Of a stretch of DNA of 64,000 nucleotides, positions 11,390 to 22,679 are shown one piece after another. The translations under genes and the position numbers were made by a program. A model generated the notes under the pieces. That model was not told the origin of the DNA and did no database searches. It worked only from the letters and a program-made list of their open reading frames with translations. The DNA is from Salvia splendens (Eukaryota > Streptophyta > Magnoliopsida > Lamiales > Lamiaceae). Position 1 is the stretch's first letter. Each line of letters starts with the position of its first letter. The stretch lies in contig NC_056049.1 of the NCBI RefSeq assembly GCF_004379255.2, forward strand, positions 11,206,063 to 11,270,062. Direction: 5' to 3'.

Positions 11390-11402
11390 TCCAAAGTGTG
11401 AT

Positions 11403-11730
11403 CACTACAAAAAACTAGCAATTTAGTGACGGAATTATTCGTTACTAATCAGAGAAATTTAGGCACTTAACAGATTTCGTGACAGATTAATTATTGACAG
11501 ATCCGTCAATAAAAAACTTGTTAGTAAAAAATATTAGTGACGGATAAATCCGTCACTAAGGTTACAATGACGGAAATCAAAGACGGCCGCCATGGTAAAT
11601 TCGGATTAGTGACAGATGATTCTGTCACCAATTAGTGATTGACGATTTTCAGTCACTTATCCGTCACTAATTCTTGAAATTTCAGCTGTCGTCTCTATTT
11701 CCTTCACTAATATGCGTTTTTTTAGTAGTG
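11403..11730. mobile_element. CACTA-like non-autonomous element, 328 bp
   Basis: It starts CACTACAAAAAAC and ends TTTTTTTAGTAGTG, with a 3-bp TSD GAT at 11400-11402 and 11731-11733. Internal copies of AGTGACGGAT and ATCCGTCACT in both orientations fit CACTA subterminal repeats. It has no coding capacity. Confidence 0.85.
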
Positions 11731-12126
11731 GATAAAGACGAAATAAATTAGAATTGGTACCATAATTTCACTGGGTTAAGAGCATCCACATCCGTGCTCT
11801 TGCCAACGAGCACGAATGTGGGTCCGGTCCCACTTTTACTCCCTCCTCTTAGGCAAGAGCACAACACCCACATCCGTGCTCTTCCGCAAGGACAAGCTCA
11901 AGGGTCCCACCATTCTATTATTCAATTTAAATAAAAACATTTCCACAAAATTAAAATGCATTAAAATTACCCAAAATAATATTACAAATTATAAAAAAAT
12001 AAAAATTGCATAATTAAAATCCTAAAAATTAAAAATTACATAATTAAACTCCTAAAAAATAAAAATTACATAATTAAACTCCTAAAAAAATTACATAATT
12101 AAGGCTAAAAATACCCCCGTGGAAGA

Positions 12127-13627
12127 CTATTCATCCGGCTCTACCCCCAATGTTCTTTGGAGACCCCGTATCATTGCCACATGCGATCGAAGTTGCTCGG
12201 GGGTCATAGTTGACCTATCGGCCAAATTGAGTTGGGCCAAAATTAGGGTTGGAATGGTACGGTATAGCGCGCCGAAATGGACATACCGCATACCGTACCG
12301 TACCGTGTGGTATGACCAAAAACCATACCTTTACCGTACCGCTTTTGTCGGTATACCGCAATTGCGGTATACCGAAAAGTCGGTATACCAAAATTTAGAT
12401 ATCGTTACCGTACCGCTTTTGTCGGTATACCGTACCGTGATTTTGGTATACCGCAATATGCGGTATACCGCGGTATACCGTGATTTCCGGTATATACTGT
12501 ATTTGCGGTATACCGTGTTATTTGCGGTATATACCGCAATTGCGGTATGATGCGGTATAACGCGGTATACCGCGGTATATACAAAATGCATACCTTTACC
12601 GTACCTAAAACTGTCGGTACGGTATGATACCATAGCGAAAAGTATGGTATACCAAAAATTCGGTATTTTTGGTATTTTTTCGGTACGGTAAGTGCGGTAT
12701 TTCGATATTTTGGTATATTTTCCCAACCCTAGCCAAAATCCCCCCCAACGAGTTGGTGGGGGGTTGAGGTGGCACATAGGAAGCGGGGGCGGATGGAGTC
12801 GGGGTGCAACGGCGGTTGGCCGCCGCCTTCTTCCTTCCTTGCGGTCGGCGTTGGGAACTGCTCAGGCCGGTGTCGGAGCTACCCAAGTTAGCTCCGGCAA
12901 GTTGGCTAGCCACATCGTCGGAGCCGACGTCGGATAGGGATACCGACCTCGACCGTTTGGAGGAGGAGCTAGAGGAGGATGATACGCCTCCCCTATACTT
13001 CGGATGCGCCCGCGGTTCCTGCCAAATGTTGAGGTACTTGAACGGCTTGTAGTTCATGGATTGGTAGGTCGCCAAGGCAGAACTGATGATGTCAAGCTCG
13101 CTCAGGCCGCTCCCCGCCGACCGCTCTTCCTAGAGGTAATACCCCTAGAACTTTTGGATTTCTTCGTTGGCTCTGTATATGACATTGCGCACCATACTCT
13201 CGTTGCGCTCGATTGTTCCGGCCGGCCGGTTTTGATTGTACCTGCGATAGATGCGCCACCAATAATGGTCACCGGATTGGTTCGTGCCAACCTCCGGATC
13301 TTCGGAGATTGACAAGTACGCTTTGAATAATTGCTCCATCTCCCCCGGAGTGTACGAGGTACGGACACCACGAGTAGGAAGAGGAGGAGTTTGAGAGGGG
13401 CCGCTCCCTACCGTTCTAGGTACTGGTGGTTCGGGTGTCCACCCGTATTGCCCTTCGGGGGCATCTTGGTCGTCGATCGGGTAAGGACGGTAGCCACTCG
13501 GAACTTGCGAACCTTGGGTTTGAGGAGGGGCCGAATATTCCATTTCCGGACTAGGGAATGGTTATGGACCGAACCAATCGGGGTTCCAACCGTGGGAGCC
13601 GGAGGAGTGATCGCCGGAGCCGGACAT
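12127..13627 (-). pseudogene. Harbinger-type ORF1, Myb/SANT-like DNA-binding protein
   Basis: The start is ATG at 13625-13627 (MSGSGDHSSGSHGWNPDW) and the end TAG at 12127-12129. The central part (YTPGEMEQLFKAYLSISEDP, then HYWWRIYRRYNQNRP) is the trihelix-like domain of Harbinger ORF1 proteins, usually annotated as Myb/SANT-like or NAM-associated. Next come FKYLNIWQEP and a serine-rich region ending in KRSRS. In such elements ORF1 binds DNA and helps the transposase. In-frame stops lie at 13562-13564 (TAA), 13145-13147 and 13130-13132 (both TAG). A 488-bp MITE plus 8-bp TSD splits the 3' part; without those 496 bp the frame is 335 codons including the stop. All three stops could come from C-to-T changes in CAA or CAG codons, which is inference. 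Confidence 0.8.
12244..12731. mobile_element. nested hAT-type MITE of CGGTATACCG palindromes
   Basis: The 8-bp TSD GCCAAAAT occurs at 12236-12243 and 12732-12739. Ends are TAGGGTTGGAA and, on the complement of the right end, TAGGGTTGGGAA. The whole 488 bp is a dense array of GGTATACCG, CGGTACGG and GCGGTATA motifs in both orientations, and it has no gene. Confidence 0.93.
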
Positions 13628-13734
13628 TTTTTGTTGTGAGTGAAAGAAAGATTGAGAATTGTAAGAATAGAAATGAGAGAATTTAGATGAGAATTGTGTA
13701 GTGTGGTGTGAATTTTTTGGAGTGGAAGTGGAGA

Positions 13735-13744
13735 TATTTATAGA
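13735..13744 (-). promoter_or_regulatory. TATA box of Harbinger ORF1
   Basis: The minus strand reads CATCTATAAATATC about 110 bp upstream of the ATG at 13627, followed by a CT-rich leader typical of plant transcripts. Confidence 0.5.
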
Positions 13745-14412
13745 TGAACATGTGTATTTTTGGGGAAAAAATGTTGAAAAAAAATAAGTGGGTAGAAAAC
13801 TGATATAATTTTTTGGGAAGTGGAAAAATATATTTTTTATTTTTAAACGGATTTTTTAATTAAAATACGATTTAAAAAAAATAAAAATAAATTGCCGACG
13901 GCAACAGGCTGACACGTATGCTGCTCGCTGGCACGGACGTGCTTGATGCATCGAGCAGCGCCGTGCCAGCGGCAAGAGCGCAGCGGCGAGCAGCGGTTGC
14001 CGCGCCGCTGGTACGAACGGACGGACGACAGATTTCAACCACTGTGGATGCTCTTAAGCTTAAGCGTGGACTTTGAAGCTCTAAGCTTTAGGATTCTTCT
14101 TCAACGGAGGATGAAGGAGGAGAGAAGGCGGAAGCAAGAAAGAGGGGATGGAGGCGAGGTATAGCCGCGACTCTGCCCAACTTTTATTATTATTTTTTTA
14201 TTTTTACTTTTTGGAAATTTGGAGAAATTTGGGGGAAAAGGAGTCAATTCGTGTATTATACGAAAATTTTGGTTTGAATATTTATAGGGGTGATTTTCAA
14301 GAATCAAATCAATGATTTATTTCCTTAACGTAAAAAATGGAAGAGGCAAATTAACAATAGAATGTTATAACTAACTATAGAAATTTTTAATTGAGGGTTT
14401 TATGCATATATA

Positions 14413-14642
14413 CTACCCCGTCTCATAGAAATAGGTCATATTTCCTTTTTCGTCTGTCCCATAGAAATACTCCATATCCATTTATGTTAACTTTTTTCCT
14501 TCTTATCTTTTACTTTATCATTTATGGTCCCACCACACACTGCACAATTTCAACTATTTTTTCTCCTTCTTTCTTACTTTATCAATTACACATGAAAACC
14601 CGTGCCAACCCTATAGTGCCTATTTCTATGGGACGGAGGGAG
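14413..14642. mobile_element. Stowaway-type MITE (Tc1/mariner), 230 bp
   Basis: TA duplication at 14411-14412 and 14643-14644. Ends are CTACCCCGTCTCATAGAAATAG and the inverted ATTTCTATGGGACGGAGGGAG. No coding capacity. Confidence 0.85.
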
Positions 14643-14644
14643 TA

Positions 14645-15159
14645 GTTGCAGAGTTTTGATATGCTGCGCGTGTAGCGTGAGCGATATATGTGAGCGCCTA
14701 TTTTCACATCATTAATATCTTTTTTTTATTTTCTTTCTTTCCTTTTTTTTAATCTCCAATTTTCTTTCTCTTCGTCTTCTTCCCAAGCGTTTTTTTATGT
14801 AATCCTTTCTCCTTCCACAAGTTTTAAGAATTTCTCTTCCATTGTAGCAAGAATTGAATGCAACTGCCAACTAGAAACTTTCCCCTTGAGCAATTGCAAT
14901 AAAAAGAGGTTGTCCTCCTTCTCCTAAAGCAATTTAGATATCTTCAATGCTGAAAAATGTATCTAACTCGTCTTCTCCCCAATTCCAAACATATCTTGTT
15001 TCCAATACAATAACAGACTAACTGCAACATAATTCCTTGTAAAATTTATAATTTGTTAGAACTTAGAAACGGCAAATGGATACAATTAACAACTATCCCA
15101 CTTGTATGAAAGCGATTCAGATAATTTTAATGCCGGAAATATATGTAATTGCGTCAGGG
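14645..15159. other. AT-rich DNA, nothing recognised
   Basis: No coding pattern or terminal repeats were recognised here. Confidence 0.5.
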
Positions 15160-15500
15160 GCGTGTGATTGAGCAATAATCGAGCCAGATTCGAACAATTC
15201 AATGAAAATCCCGACCCAGCAGTTGGTGAAAACGACCAGGGAGACGCGGCAAACTCCCTACTCGAAAATGAGCATTTAAATGGAGGAAGTTGATTAAGGA
15301 ACTGATATTCCCCTCTTTCGCTAAAACTCTGGCAGCGGACTTGTCATGATCGGAGAGGAGCTGAATCAATTAAGTGAGAGATATTAAATTGGAATTCGAG
15401 GCCGCCAATTAGGAGCTTGGTGAAGAGGTCGCAGAGAAGAAGAGAGAATTGAAAGATTAATTTATAACGGCGTCGAAACAGGCGCTCATTTTGAGAGCTC
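15160..15500 (-). pseudogene. possible ARM-repeat (U-box type) host gene fragment
   Basis: One minus-strand frame reads LIQLLSDHDKSAARVLAKEG followed by NISSLINFLHLNAHF, and after a frame change VSLVVFTNCW and ELFESGS. The helix-like pattern and phrases such as ARVLAKEGN...L and LFESGS resemble armadillo repeats of plant U-box proteins. There is no open frame through the whole stretch, and no start or stop can be assigned. The family call is tentative. Confidence 0.3.
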
Positions 15501-16159
15501 AGCGTATCAGATCTCTATAGTTGCATTACATTAAAGTGTTGAAAACAATTTATGATTCTGGATTCTAATTTCATATGCGAGAAAAATAGTATAAATTTTT
15601 TATACTTCCTTAGTCACATAAAATTTTTATGCTTCCTTGTGTTGAGATTCTCTTGATATCTGTAATACACTATATTGATATAAACAAATTCGAAAATTAT
15701 GATATGATAACAGAATGACGATCTTACCATTTTGTTGATATTTTATCTACCATTTATTGAAATCCGTAAGATTTAATATCATCCACTCATTTTCAAATTT
15801 AAGGGTGTAAATTTAATCTTAACTTTGGATTATGATGCTACAAGCAATATAAGAAGACAAGGTGGACATCTATATAATTCTTTATTGAAACTAAAGCTCA
15901 ACATAAGAATACATTGATAGCCCAATCAAGAACAAATAATTATGAATAACTCAAAACTCTACCTCAAGGTTTTTAACCATTCACTAATTAACAATTAACA
16001 AACATGGACAAATAAATTACTCCATAATGCATAACCATAAATTAATCTCATAAACTTTAAAACTTAAACTTTAGCTACTCTAAAATCAACAATCACCCAA
16101 TCAGTATTACTAACGATCTCAAATAGTCATTAGATGACTAGGGACTAGTGGAATTCTTT
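15501..16159. other. AT-rich DNA, nothing firm recognised
   Basis: A segment around 15,860-15,960 resembles the AT-rich edge of a copia LTR (TTCTTTATTGAAAC) but no pair or duplication was found. Confidence 0.4.
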
Positions 16160-16820
16160 TCAGAATATTACTTTTCATCCAAGTCTACTTTTGGGGCGTT
16201 GCAGAGAAAACAAAAAACAGGATCCATAGGCAAACATAAGAAAATGTTACGACAGAAATACCACAAGCTACTTGAATATTTGCATCCAAATATGATGTGG
16301 GAAACCGTTTCCAGATGCTCTTTGCAAAATGCACGAAGATTACCTTCAACATCTGGGAAGCCGAGCTTGAATAGCCTATCCTTATTATAAAGTCTGCCCT
16401 GTAAAATAAACCAAATTAAAAGTTGTGCACGTGGCAGAGCGACATTTCTCCAAGCGAGTTTCCCATGCTGAAACTGGTTGCTTTCTCTTCCCAAGATATG
16501 GAAAACCTGCAAATAAAAATCTGAGACAAAGAAAAAATTGACTTATGGAAAGTCCAAATCCTCGTATCACTTTCTCTCTCACCCAAGGAGTTGTGATCCA
16601 TGGCAAGGTACAAACGCTCAACCAATTCCTCCTCCCAGACAAACAACTTCCTTCTCCTGGTGAACTTCCAAATTCATCTACCATTTTCCCAACCACCCAT
16701 ATCACCAACAAAGTCATGATGCTGATTAGGAATGTTGCATCATGTAGAAATGTTGAACAGCGAGTCGCCGAGAGTGAGACGGCGTGGAGTGTGAGGGCGC
16801 TGCTGCTTCATTCCTAATCT
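16160..16820 (-). pseudogene. LINE (non-LTR) fragment: end of RT and zf-RVT domain
   Basis: On the minus strand, from 16,820 downward, the frame contains FVWEEELVERLYLAMDH (16416-16646), the region after the RT core in plant L1-type LINEs. After a frame change near 16,520 comes ALPRAQLLIWFILQGRLYNK, then CKEHLETVSHIIFGCKYSS, the zinc-binding reverse transcriptase domain (zf-RVT). It lacks the RT core, endonuclease and ORF1, and has at least one frameshift and one stop. No poly(A) was found at the low-coordinate end. Confidence 0.75.
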
Positions 16821-16867
16821 GGGGATTCACTTTTGAGAGTGAAGTGTTGGAGAAGAAGAGAGAGACG

Positions 16868-18563
16868 ATCTTCCACATTTGATTTTAATTTGGGCCATCT
16901 ATTTGGCTAAGTGGGCTGCATGGTTGGATTGATTATATAATGGGCCGATGAGGTTGATAGAAGGGAATAAGTGGAGGCTTTAATTTTTGGGCCTTAGTAG
17001 TTTAAAATGAAATGAGATGGACTCAAGTGAGTTATTAAGGAAAAGTGGGCCGATCTGCACTAATCATATGTTGGTATATGGGCTAAGAAATTATTAGTAA
17101 GGGTCAGGGTTGTAATTGTTAGATTAGAAATTAATTTTTGCAAGGTTGGAATTTATTTAAGGAATTGAGTTGGAGCTAGATTAAGTGATCAATTATTTGA
17201 TTCCCTAAATTGGCGAATGATAAAGTTGGGGACGCGAGAACCGACTGGCGTCGCCCCACAACGCCATGGGAGGCCCTACGAAAAGTCGAAGAAAAGAACA
17301 AAAAAAAAGGGATTTCCAAGAATCCATGCTTATTTAAATACCCAAGTAATTAAATTCGAGAAAATAGAATTTCTCCGGATTTAGTAAAGTGAATAATTAC
17401 ATCCTGCAAAGTAGTGAAGCCCGAGGTAGGATTAAAAAAAATCCTATAAGCCGAGACTAAGATATAAGTGCTATCCAATAGGATGCATGCATTCTTTTTC
17501 TCAAGAGAATTTAATTCAAGTACTAATTAGCGTGCTACGCTATTTAATTTCTAAGGCAATTTTTGCTCTAGGGAAAAGTGAGGCAGACACGAGAGTTGTT
17601 AATTGAAGATAAGCACATCAGGTGAGCTTTCTTTTAATATCCAGCACATTAATGTGGATATAAATCAAATAGTTTGTGAAATTATGAAATATCATCTTAT
17701 CTCAAAATGGAGCTATGATTATTTTTAAGTTGTTGTTATGCCATAAAATGTTAGTTTTTGAGGCTTATCTGTTGGGCTATATGCCTGTGGGTTTTGGCGA
17801 TGCCAAAACTATGTAACGAATTAGGTTCTCAATAGGACCGGAAATCCTATTCGGAATTTTATACACGAGGGCTGTGAGCCATCCAAGAGGGTTGGCCAGC
17901 TATGGTGTTCGTGGGAGGTGGCCACCTTCTCGGTACACGATTTACAAATATGGTATAAATTTGAAGAGCTTAGACTGTAGTCAGACTTTTAAGCTCAAGA
18001 AGAATTTAGTAAGCTCGAGACTTTTAAGAAAAACCCCCGTGTGTTACTACTGATGGCTTGACAACTATATTGTATGTTTTGATTTTTGGCACGTGTCCAC
18101 TGAGTACTGTACTCAGCCCTGCATGTATTTCTAAATGTGCAGTTTAAACGTCAAGAGATGAGTGATGATCGGAGTCGATGAGTAGTAAATAACCAAGTGG
18201 ATCTTCCAACGCTTCGTGTCTTCATACACAAAGTCATTTAGCAATGACTCATTCCGCTGTATTTTGTTAAGTGAGAATCGTGGAATCTCACCATCGAACT
18301 CTGATTTATTTGATGAGATCTTACTTTTGTTTCTAAGACCATGCAATCAAATACTTGGCTTCTGTTCTATGATGTTAATCAATTTGGCCTTTGGCAAAGT
18401 TCTCAAGTGTCTACCCCTTTCTTTCCCGTCTCTTTAATCCCCTCATTAGTCGCGGTTTACCTGCCTTCGCTATTCTTATCAAACCCTTTTCTTTCCCGTC
18501 TCTTTAATCCCCATCATTAGTCGCGGTTTATCCGCCTTCGCTATTCTTATCAAAGTGCGATCG
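16868..18563 (+). repeat. gypsy LTR-like sequence, probably solo or orphan
   Basis: From about 17,760 onward it resembles in layout the LTRs at 47080 and 57383: a GGGCTGTGAGCCATCC...GTGGCCACCTTC block, ACTGAGTACTGTACTCAGCC, CTTCGTGTCTTCATACA, then TTTAATCCCCATCATTAGTCGCGG and an end near GCGATCGTGATA. A ~66-bp unit (CCCTTTCTTTCCCGTCTC...) is duplicated at about 18,415-18,550. No primer binding site follows. The 5' limit is not defined; 16868-17760 is included because it is GC-mixed, gene-less and continuous. Confidence 0.45.
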
Positions 18564-18682
18564 TGATAATTATTTTCTGTTTTATTATGCCAGGACAAAG
18601 GAAGTAACATATTTATTAAATGTATATAAGTGTAATAATACAAACTATTACAAATGATCTTTGGTTTAGCTTTGTCAGTGTG

Positions 18683-19161
18683 TGATAAGGTTTCTTGTGA
18701 GGGAATCCTTCCATATGCCCAAGAAATACCTAAAATAGTGTTTGATTTCAATTTTTAGTTTTTAAAGATAAAGAGCCTAACCTCAAAAACTAGACTCAAA
18801 ATGGATTTGGATGGAGAGAAAATGGATGAGAAGAAAGTGTAATGAATGAGGAATCCTCTTTGGGGACCTATGACCTCCCACAAGAAGATGTGGGCAACCC
18901 TAGGCTACTTTCACCCAAAGCAAATACTCCATTGGCTCCACATTCATGACTACACCACCATAAATGCATACATATACTTGATCTAGTCTAATGAACATAA
19001 ACCAAGCAACCTACATGTAGGAATTTGGATAAAAATCTCACAAGGGAGATGCTCTCAAATGAGTCTTTGAAGATCGTTTAGACGTCATTTAAATAGGTCG
19101 AGTACCATTGGAATCTCGATGCATCTGAAATGTTTGATGCACGGATCCCATGATCGTATCA
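18683..19161 (-). repeat. 3' LTR of the deleted gypsy, itself shortened
   Basis: 479 bp. It matches the other LTR at both ends but jumps from GCTCTCAAATGAGTCTT straight to GAAGATCGTTTAGACG near 19065-19075, losing about 390 bp that the 5' LTR keeps. Confidence 0.9.
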
Positions 19162-19835
19162 TCCTCTCCCTCTTGTGAAGGATTTGTCCTCAAATCCGGG
19201 CCGTCCCCTACAAAATCAAACGGGCTCAAGTTAGCCACATTAAAGGTACAACTCACGTTATACTTACTGGGAAGATCAATGATGTAGGCATTGTCGTTCA
19301 CACGCTCTAGGACCATAAATAGGCCATCCCCTCGCGGGGCAAGCTTGGATCTTGCTTTGTCGGGAAAACGTATTTTCCGAAGGTGTACCCACACCCAATC
19401 TTCGGGGTTGAACAACATTTTCTTTCGTCCTTTGTTCACCCTTTGAGCTACTTGTTCTCCCATCTTGCGGATTCGTTCTTGCACTCGAGTGTGCAAGTCT
19501 TGCACAAACTTGGCCTTCTCCATCCCACCTTTGGCAAAGAGTTCCTCGACTTTCCTTTGTAGCTCTTGTGTCTCCTTTGGATTCGCCTTGTATGCGGCCC
19601 GGTTTGGGAGTGACAATCCCGACAAAAAATCAATTTGATGCTCGATCCCCCTCATGGGAGGAAGTTCACTAGGGAGTTCCTTCGGGAATACATCTTCAAA
19701 TTCCTGCAACACACTTTGGACAATCAAAGGACACGTGTCAAGGTTAGTAGCTAAGCACAAATCCTTATGGACCATGAGGAGAAGGGAGAGGTGATTGTTT
19801 AGTGCCCACCCAAGGTCGGTTTTACTAGCTATCAA
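19089..19835 (-). CDS. RT N-terminus fused in frame to integrase C-terminus
   Basis: This 248-residue frame joins two remote parts of pol. Residues about 1-95 are the segment before the RT core (QEFEDVFPKELPSELPPMRG, then LPNRAAYKANPKE). From about residue 100 it is the end of integrase (FVQDLHTRVQERIRKMGEQV, then FNPEDWVWVHLRK and FNVANLSPFD), normally over 2 kb away. The joint is near ELFAKGG/MEKAKF. The last about 24 residues read into the 3' LTR. No catalytic residues of RT, RNase H or integrase remain. The integrase tail in this family may bind chromatin or nucleic acid, but any function here is speculation; it is most simply a deletion product that stayed in frame by chance. Confidence 0.8.
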   Translation of the reverse strand: MIASKTDLGWALNNHLSLLLMVHKDLCLATNLDTCPLIVQSVLQEFEDVFPKELPSELPPMRGIEHQIDFLSGLSLPNRAAYKANPKETQELQRKVEELFAKGGMEKAKFVQDLHTRVQERIRKMGEQVAQRVNKGRKKMLFNPEDWVWVHLRKIRFPDKARSKLAPRGDGLFMVLERVNDNAYIIDLPSKYNVSCTFNVANLSPFDFVGDGPDLRTNPSQEGEDDTIMGSVHQTFQMHRDSNGTRPI

Positions 19836-19882
19836 ACATTCATTTCCCTCTCTTGTTTGTGGGTGCTCTCCTTTGGACGCTT

Positions 19883-21896
19883 TTATTTTTCTCTCACCAA
19901 CCCCACTCTCACTTGGCTTTTTAGCTCACATTCTTTTACTTGCATTTTTTCATATCTCTCCCTTTCCTTTTGTAGATGTTGGCTAGCCTCACACACGGCA
20001 CTAGGTAGCAATGGCTTCAAACGAACCTTCACCCCGTTGAGCATGTAGAAATACTCATTTGTGAAGCCATTTTTGTAGGCCCTTCTATCAAACTCCCATG
20101 GCCTCCCTAGCAAAACATGACATGCCGTCATAGGAATGATATCACATAGGATTTCTTCTTCAACTTCCCCAATCTTCAATGGAACTTTGCATTGAGCCTT
20201 CACCTTCAACTCCCTGGAATCCCCTAACCATTGCAATTTTTAGGGGTTTGGGTGTTTAAGGACCTTCAATCCCAATTTGGCCACCAACCGGTCACACACC
20301 ACATTTGTACAACTCCCTCCATCTATGATGACCAAGCACGTCTTGGATTTCACCTTACACTTCATATGAAAGATGTTGCACCTTTGCTCCTTATGCTCCT
20401 CAAGGTTGGGTTGTACATTGAGCATTCGGAGTACAACCATAGCCCTTAAGGGTGTATCTTCATCCTCGCCACTAGAGAAAGCTATGTCGGTGTTCGGGCT
20501 CACTTCTTTAGTGCCCACATCTTCTCTTTCTTCTTCATCTTCCTCACTATACACGCTATCATCTTACCCGATAACCATTACCCGTTGGTTTGGGCACTCA
20601 CGTGCATAATGGCCATACCCCTTGCACTTGAAACATTGAACCTTCTTGTCTTCCATAGGGGCTATAGCTTTAATAGGTTGAGTACCCGGTAAAGCCTTCA
20701 CGGTCGGTCTCCCTTAGGTATTTGGATTAGCCGTGTTTTCCACCTTCTTGCCGGGAGTGCTCCACTTGCAAGGCCCCGTCCCTCCCCCGGTTTGGCTAGA
20801 CGCCCATTTAGTCCGGCTAGAAACCAACTCCTTACTTTGCCTCTCAAAAGTGTCGGCAAACCCAATCACCTCATCCAAGGAAATTCCCCTCAATGTTTCC
20901 ACTTGCACCTTGTGATTCAAGTTGATGTTAAGGCCATGGATAAATCGATCTTGAGTCGCCTCTTCTCGCTCCTCCACTCCTACCTTGCTCATCAATGATA
21001 GGAGTTCATAGTAGTACTCCATTACACTCTTCGTCCCTAGCTTCAAATCTTGAAGCTCCCCTCGAAGTCGGAGGAAATAGGACTTTGGTACAAAGGTAGT
21101 CCTCATGAGCTCTCACAACTCCGCCCACGAACCCACTTCTCCTCCCCTAGCCATCATTCTCCTCCTCATCGTATCATTCCACCATGTATCCGCATTGCCA
21201 AGAAACTCGGCTATGGCCACCTTCACCTTATCACCTTCCGAAAAGTTATGGAGTGAGAATTTTGCTCATTTGGGACTCTCATTCCAAGTAGGCTTCGGGA
21301 TCAAACTTGTCGTGGAACTCGGGAAATGTGTGCTTGATAGATTTGGTGGGATCATCATACCTCGGCTCCATCTCCTCCTTCTCCTCATAGTTTCTATTTC
21401 TTTTATGCCTACCATCCCACCCATGGTGCCCCATGTTTCCCTTCCCTCTTCAGCCCATCATGTTCCCAAACCTACCATTCCTATTCCCATTCCGTCCTCC
21501 TCCATGTCCTCCACGCCCCCCATGATCGTACCAACCATAGGGCTCTTCCACTCCATTACTCCCCTCGGAGGCATCGTGATGTGTGGGATTGCTCCTAGGG
21601 GTGTTTAACCTTGATAGTCGCAAGGCCTTCAAAGCGTTGAGCTCGTCGTGGAGAAAAGCTTGGTATTCATGGATGGATACTTGGTACTCCTTGAGTTCCT
21701 TCAAATCCCCGAACATAGCATCTTGAGTGACATGCATTGTTGTTTGGCCTTCTTTTAGATCCCTCAAATCCTTCATAATTTTTGTCATTAAGCTTTTCAA
21801 CTCATCCCCCGCCAAATTATGACTCGTGCTCGCACCCGGTTCAACTCTCTCCGGTTGCGAATCCCCCATCGTGGTGGATCTAGTACGAGGTGGCAT
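19883..21896 (-). pseudogene. gypsy gag and protease-like region, disrupted
   Basis: From ATG 21896 (MPPRTRSTTMGDSQ) a coiled-coil-like N-terminus (KSLMTKIMKDLRDLKEGQ) and a Gly/Arg/Asn-rich stretch end at a stop at 21450. The capsid-like part continues in another frame (21106-20714: YFLRLRGELQDLKLGTKSVM). Then come stops, a CCHC knuckle (CFKCKGYGHYAREC, 20598-20639), an acidic linker, and a protease-like segment (LVIIDGGSCTNVV near 20310) followed by LLGRPWEFDRRAYKNG. Stops separate 20714, about 20560 and 20240, and frames change near 21,106-21,450 and again before 19,835. It cannot yield full-length Gag. Confidence 0.85.
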
Positions 21897-22660
21897 TCAA
21901 AATGGTACCTACAATAAGAAATAAAAATAAACTAGGATCTAGTCCTAGGGATTAGTAAAATCCACACTCACACACACAAGAAAGTGAGATTTTAGTAATA
22001 ACTCACTTCTCAATTGGTAATCCCACCCCCAATTCACTCACCAATGTCACTCGGAACAAGGCTTAGAATATAGTGAGGGCTAGGTTCACTCACTCTCAAT
22101 ATCCAACTTCCTAAATGCAAGTGCTAAGACAAATCAATCAAGGTATACACATAAGCAATATAACCAAGTAAGTAAAGCCAATCAAGCATGTGAAAGTAAA
22201 GTTCAATGCCTAAGGAAGCTAACAAACAAACTTAGTTGAGCTGAAAATTTATGTAACTCTTGGCTGATCTTTAGGAATTTTTTTGATATGGCTACCCAAC
22301 CCCAAAATTGATGAAAATTGGTAGATAACAAGATTAAAGGGTTTATAATGAGGGAAAAATATCCCCAATATAGCACGTTTTCGAGAAGACCCTCGATTTT
22401 ACATTTTCCCCAAATCTGTCAAACTAGGGCACAAAACAGGGCAGCAACTTCACACATTAATTTGACCTATCAAATGTTGGAATTTTTGGCTGAGATTTTT
22501 CAGGAAAATAGTTCATATATCAAGGTTCATGCACACCAAAAATCAGCTCAATCCTACAATAATTGACCAATAAACAAGCAAAGGTTAAAGCAAAAGAAAT
22601 AAGGAAAAACAAGGAAAATGAAATTTCATAGAGGTTTAAAATCAAACACTTGGTAGGCAC

Positions 22661-22679
22661 CTAGGCTCTAGATACCAAA
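22661..22679 (-). promoter_or_regulatory. primer binding site of deleted gypsy
   Basis: The minus strand reads TTTGGTATCTAGAGCCTAGG directly after the LTR, a variant of the initiator-Met-type TGGTATCAGAGCC site with one extra base. Confidence 0.7.

Larger units (their letters stand above)
11780..14053 (-). mobile_element. PIF/Harbinger-like element carrying only ORF1
   Basis: The ends are GAGCATCCACA on the left and TGTGGATGCTC on the right, flanked on both sides by TTAA (11776-11779 and 14054-14057), compatible with a TTA/TAA-type Harbinger target. Subterminal DNA at 13886-14041 is GC-rich with CGTGCCAGCGG-type inverted motifs. It encodes a Myb/SANT-like ORF1 on the minus strand with its own TATA box and no DDE transposase. 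The size without the nested MITE is about 1.8 kb. It is therefore a non-autonomous derivative. Assignment rests on the ends and the ORF1 type. Confidence 0.75.

Noticed and set aside
12119..12777. Tyr/Arg-rich frames on both strands (12119-12550 and 12331-12777)
   Set aside because: They are translations of the palindromic CGGTATACC repeats of the MITE.
11776..14057. piggyBac element because of TTAA flanks
   Set aside because: The ends (GAGCATCCACA) and the Myb/SANT-like ORF1 point to PIF/Harbinger; TTAA is also explained by a TTA target plus one terminal A.
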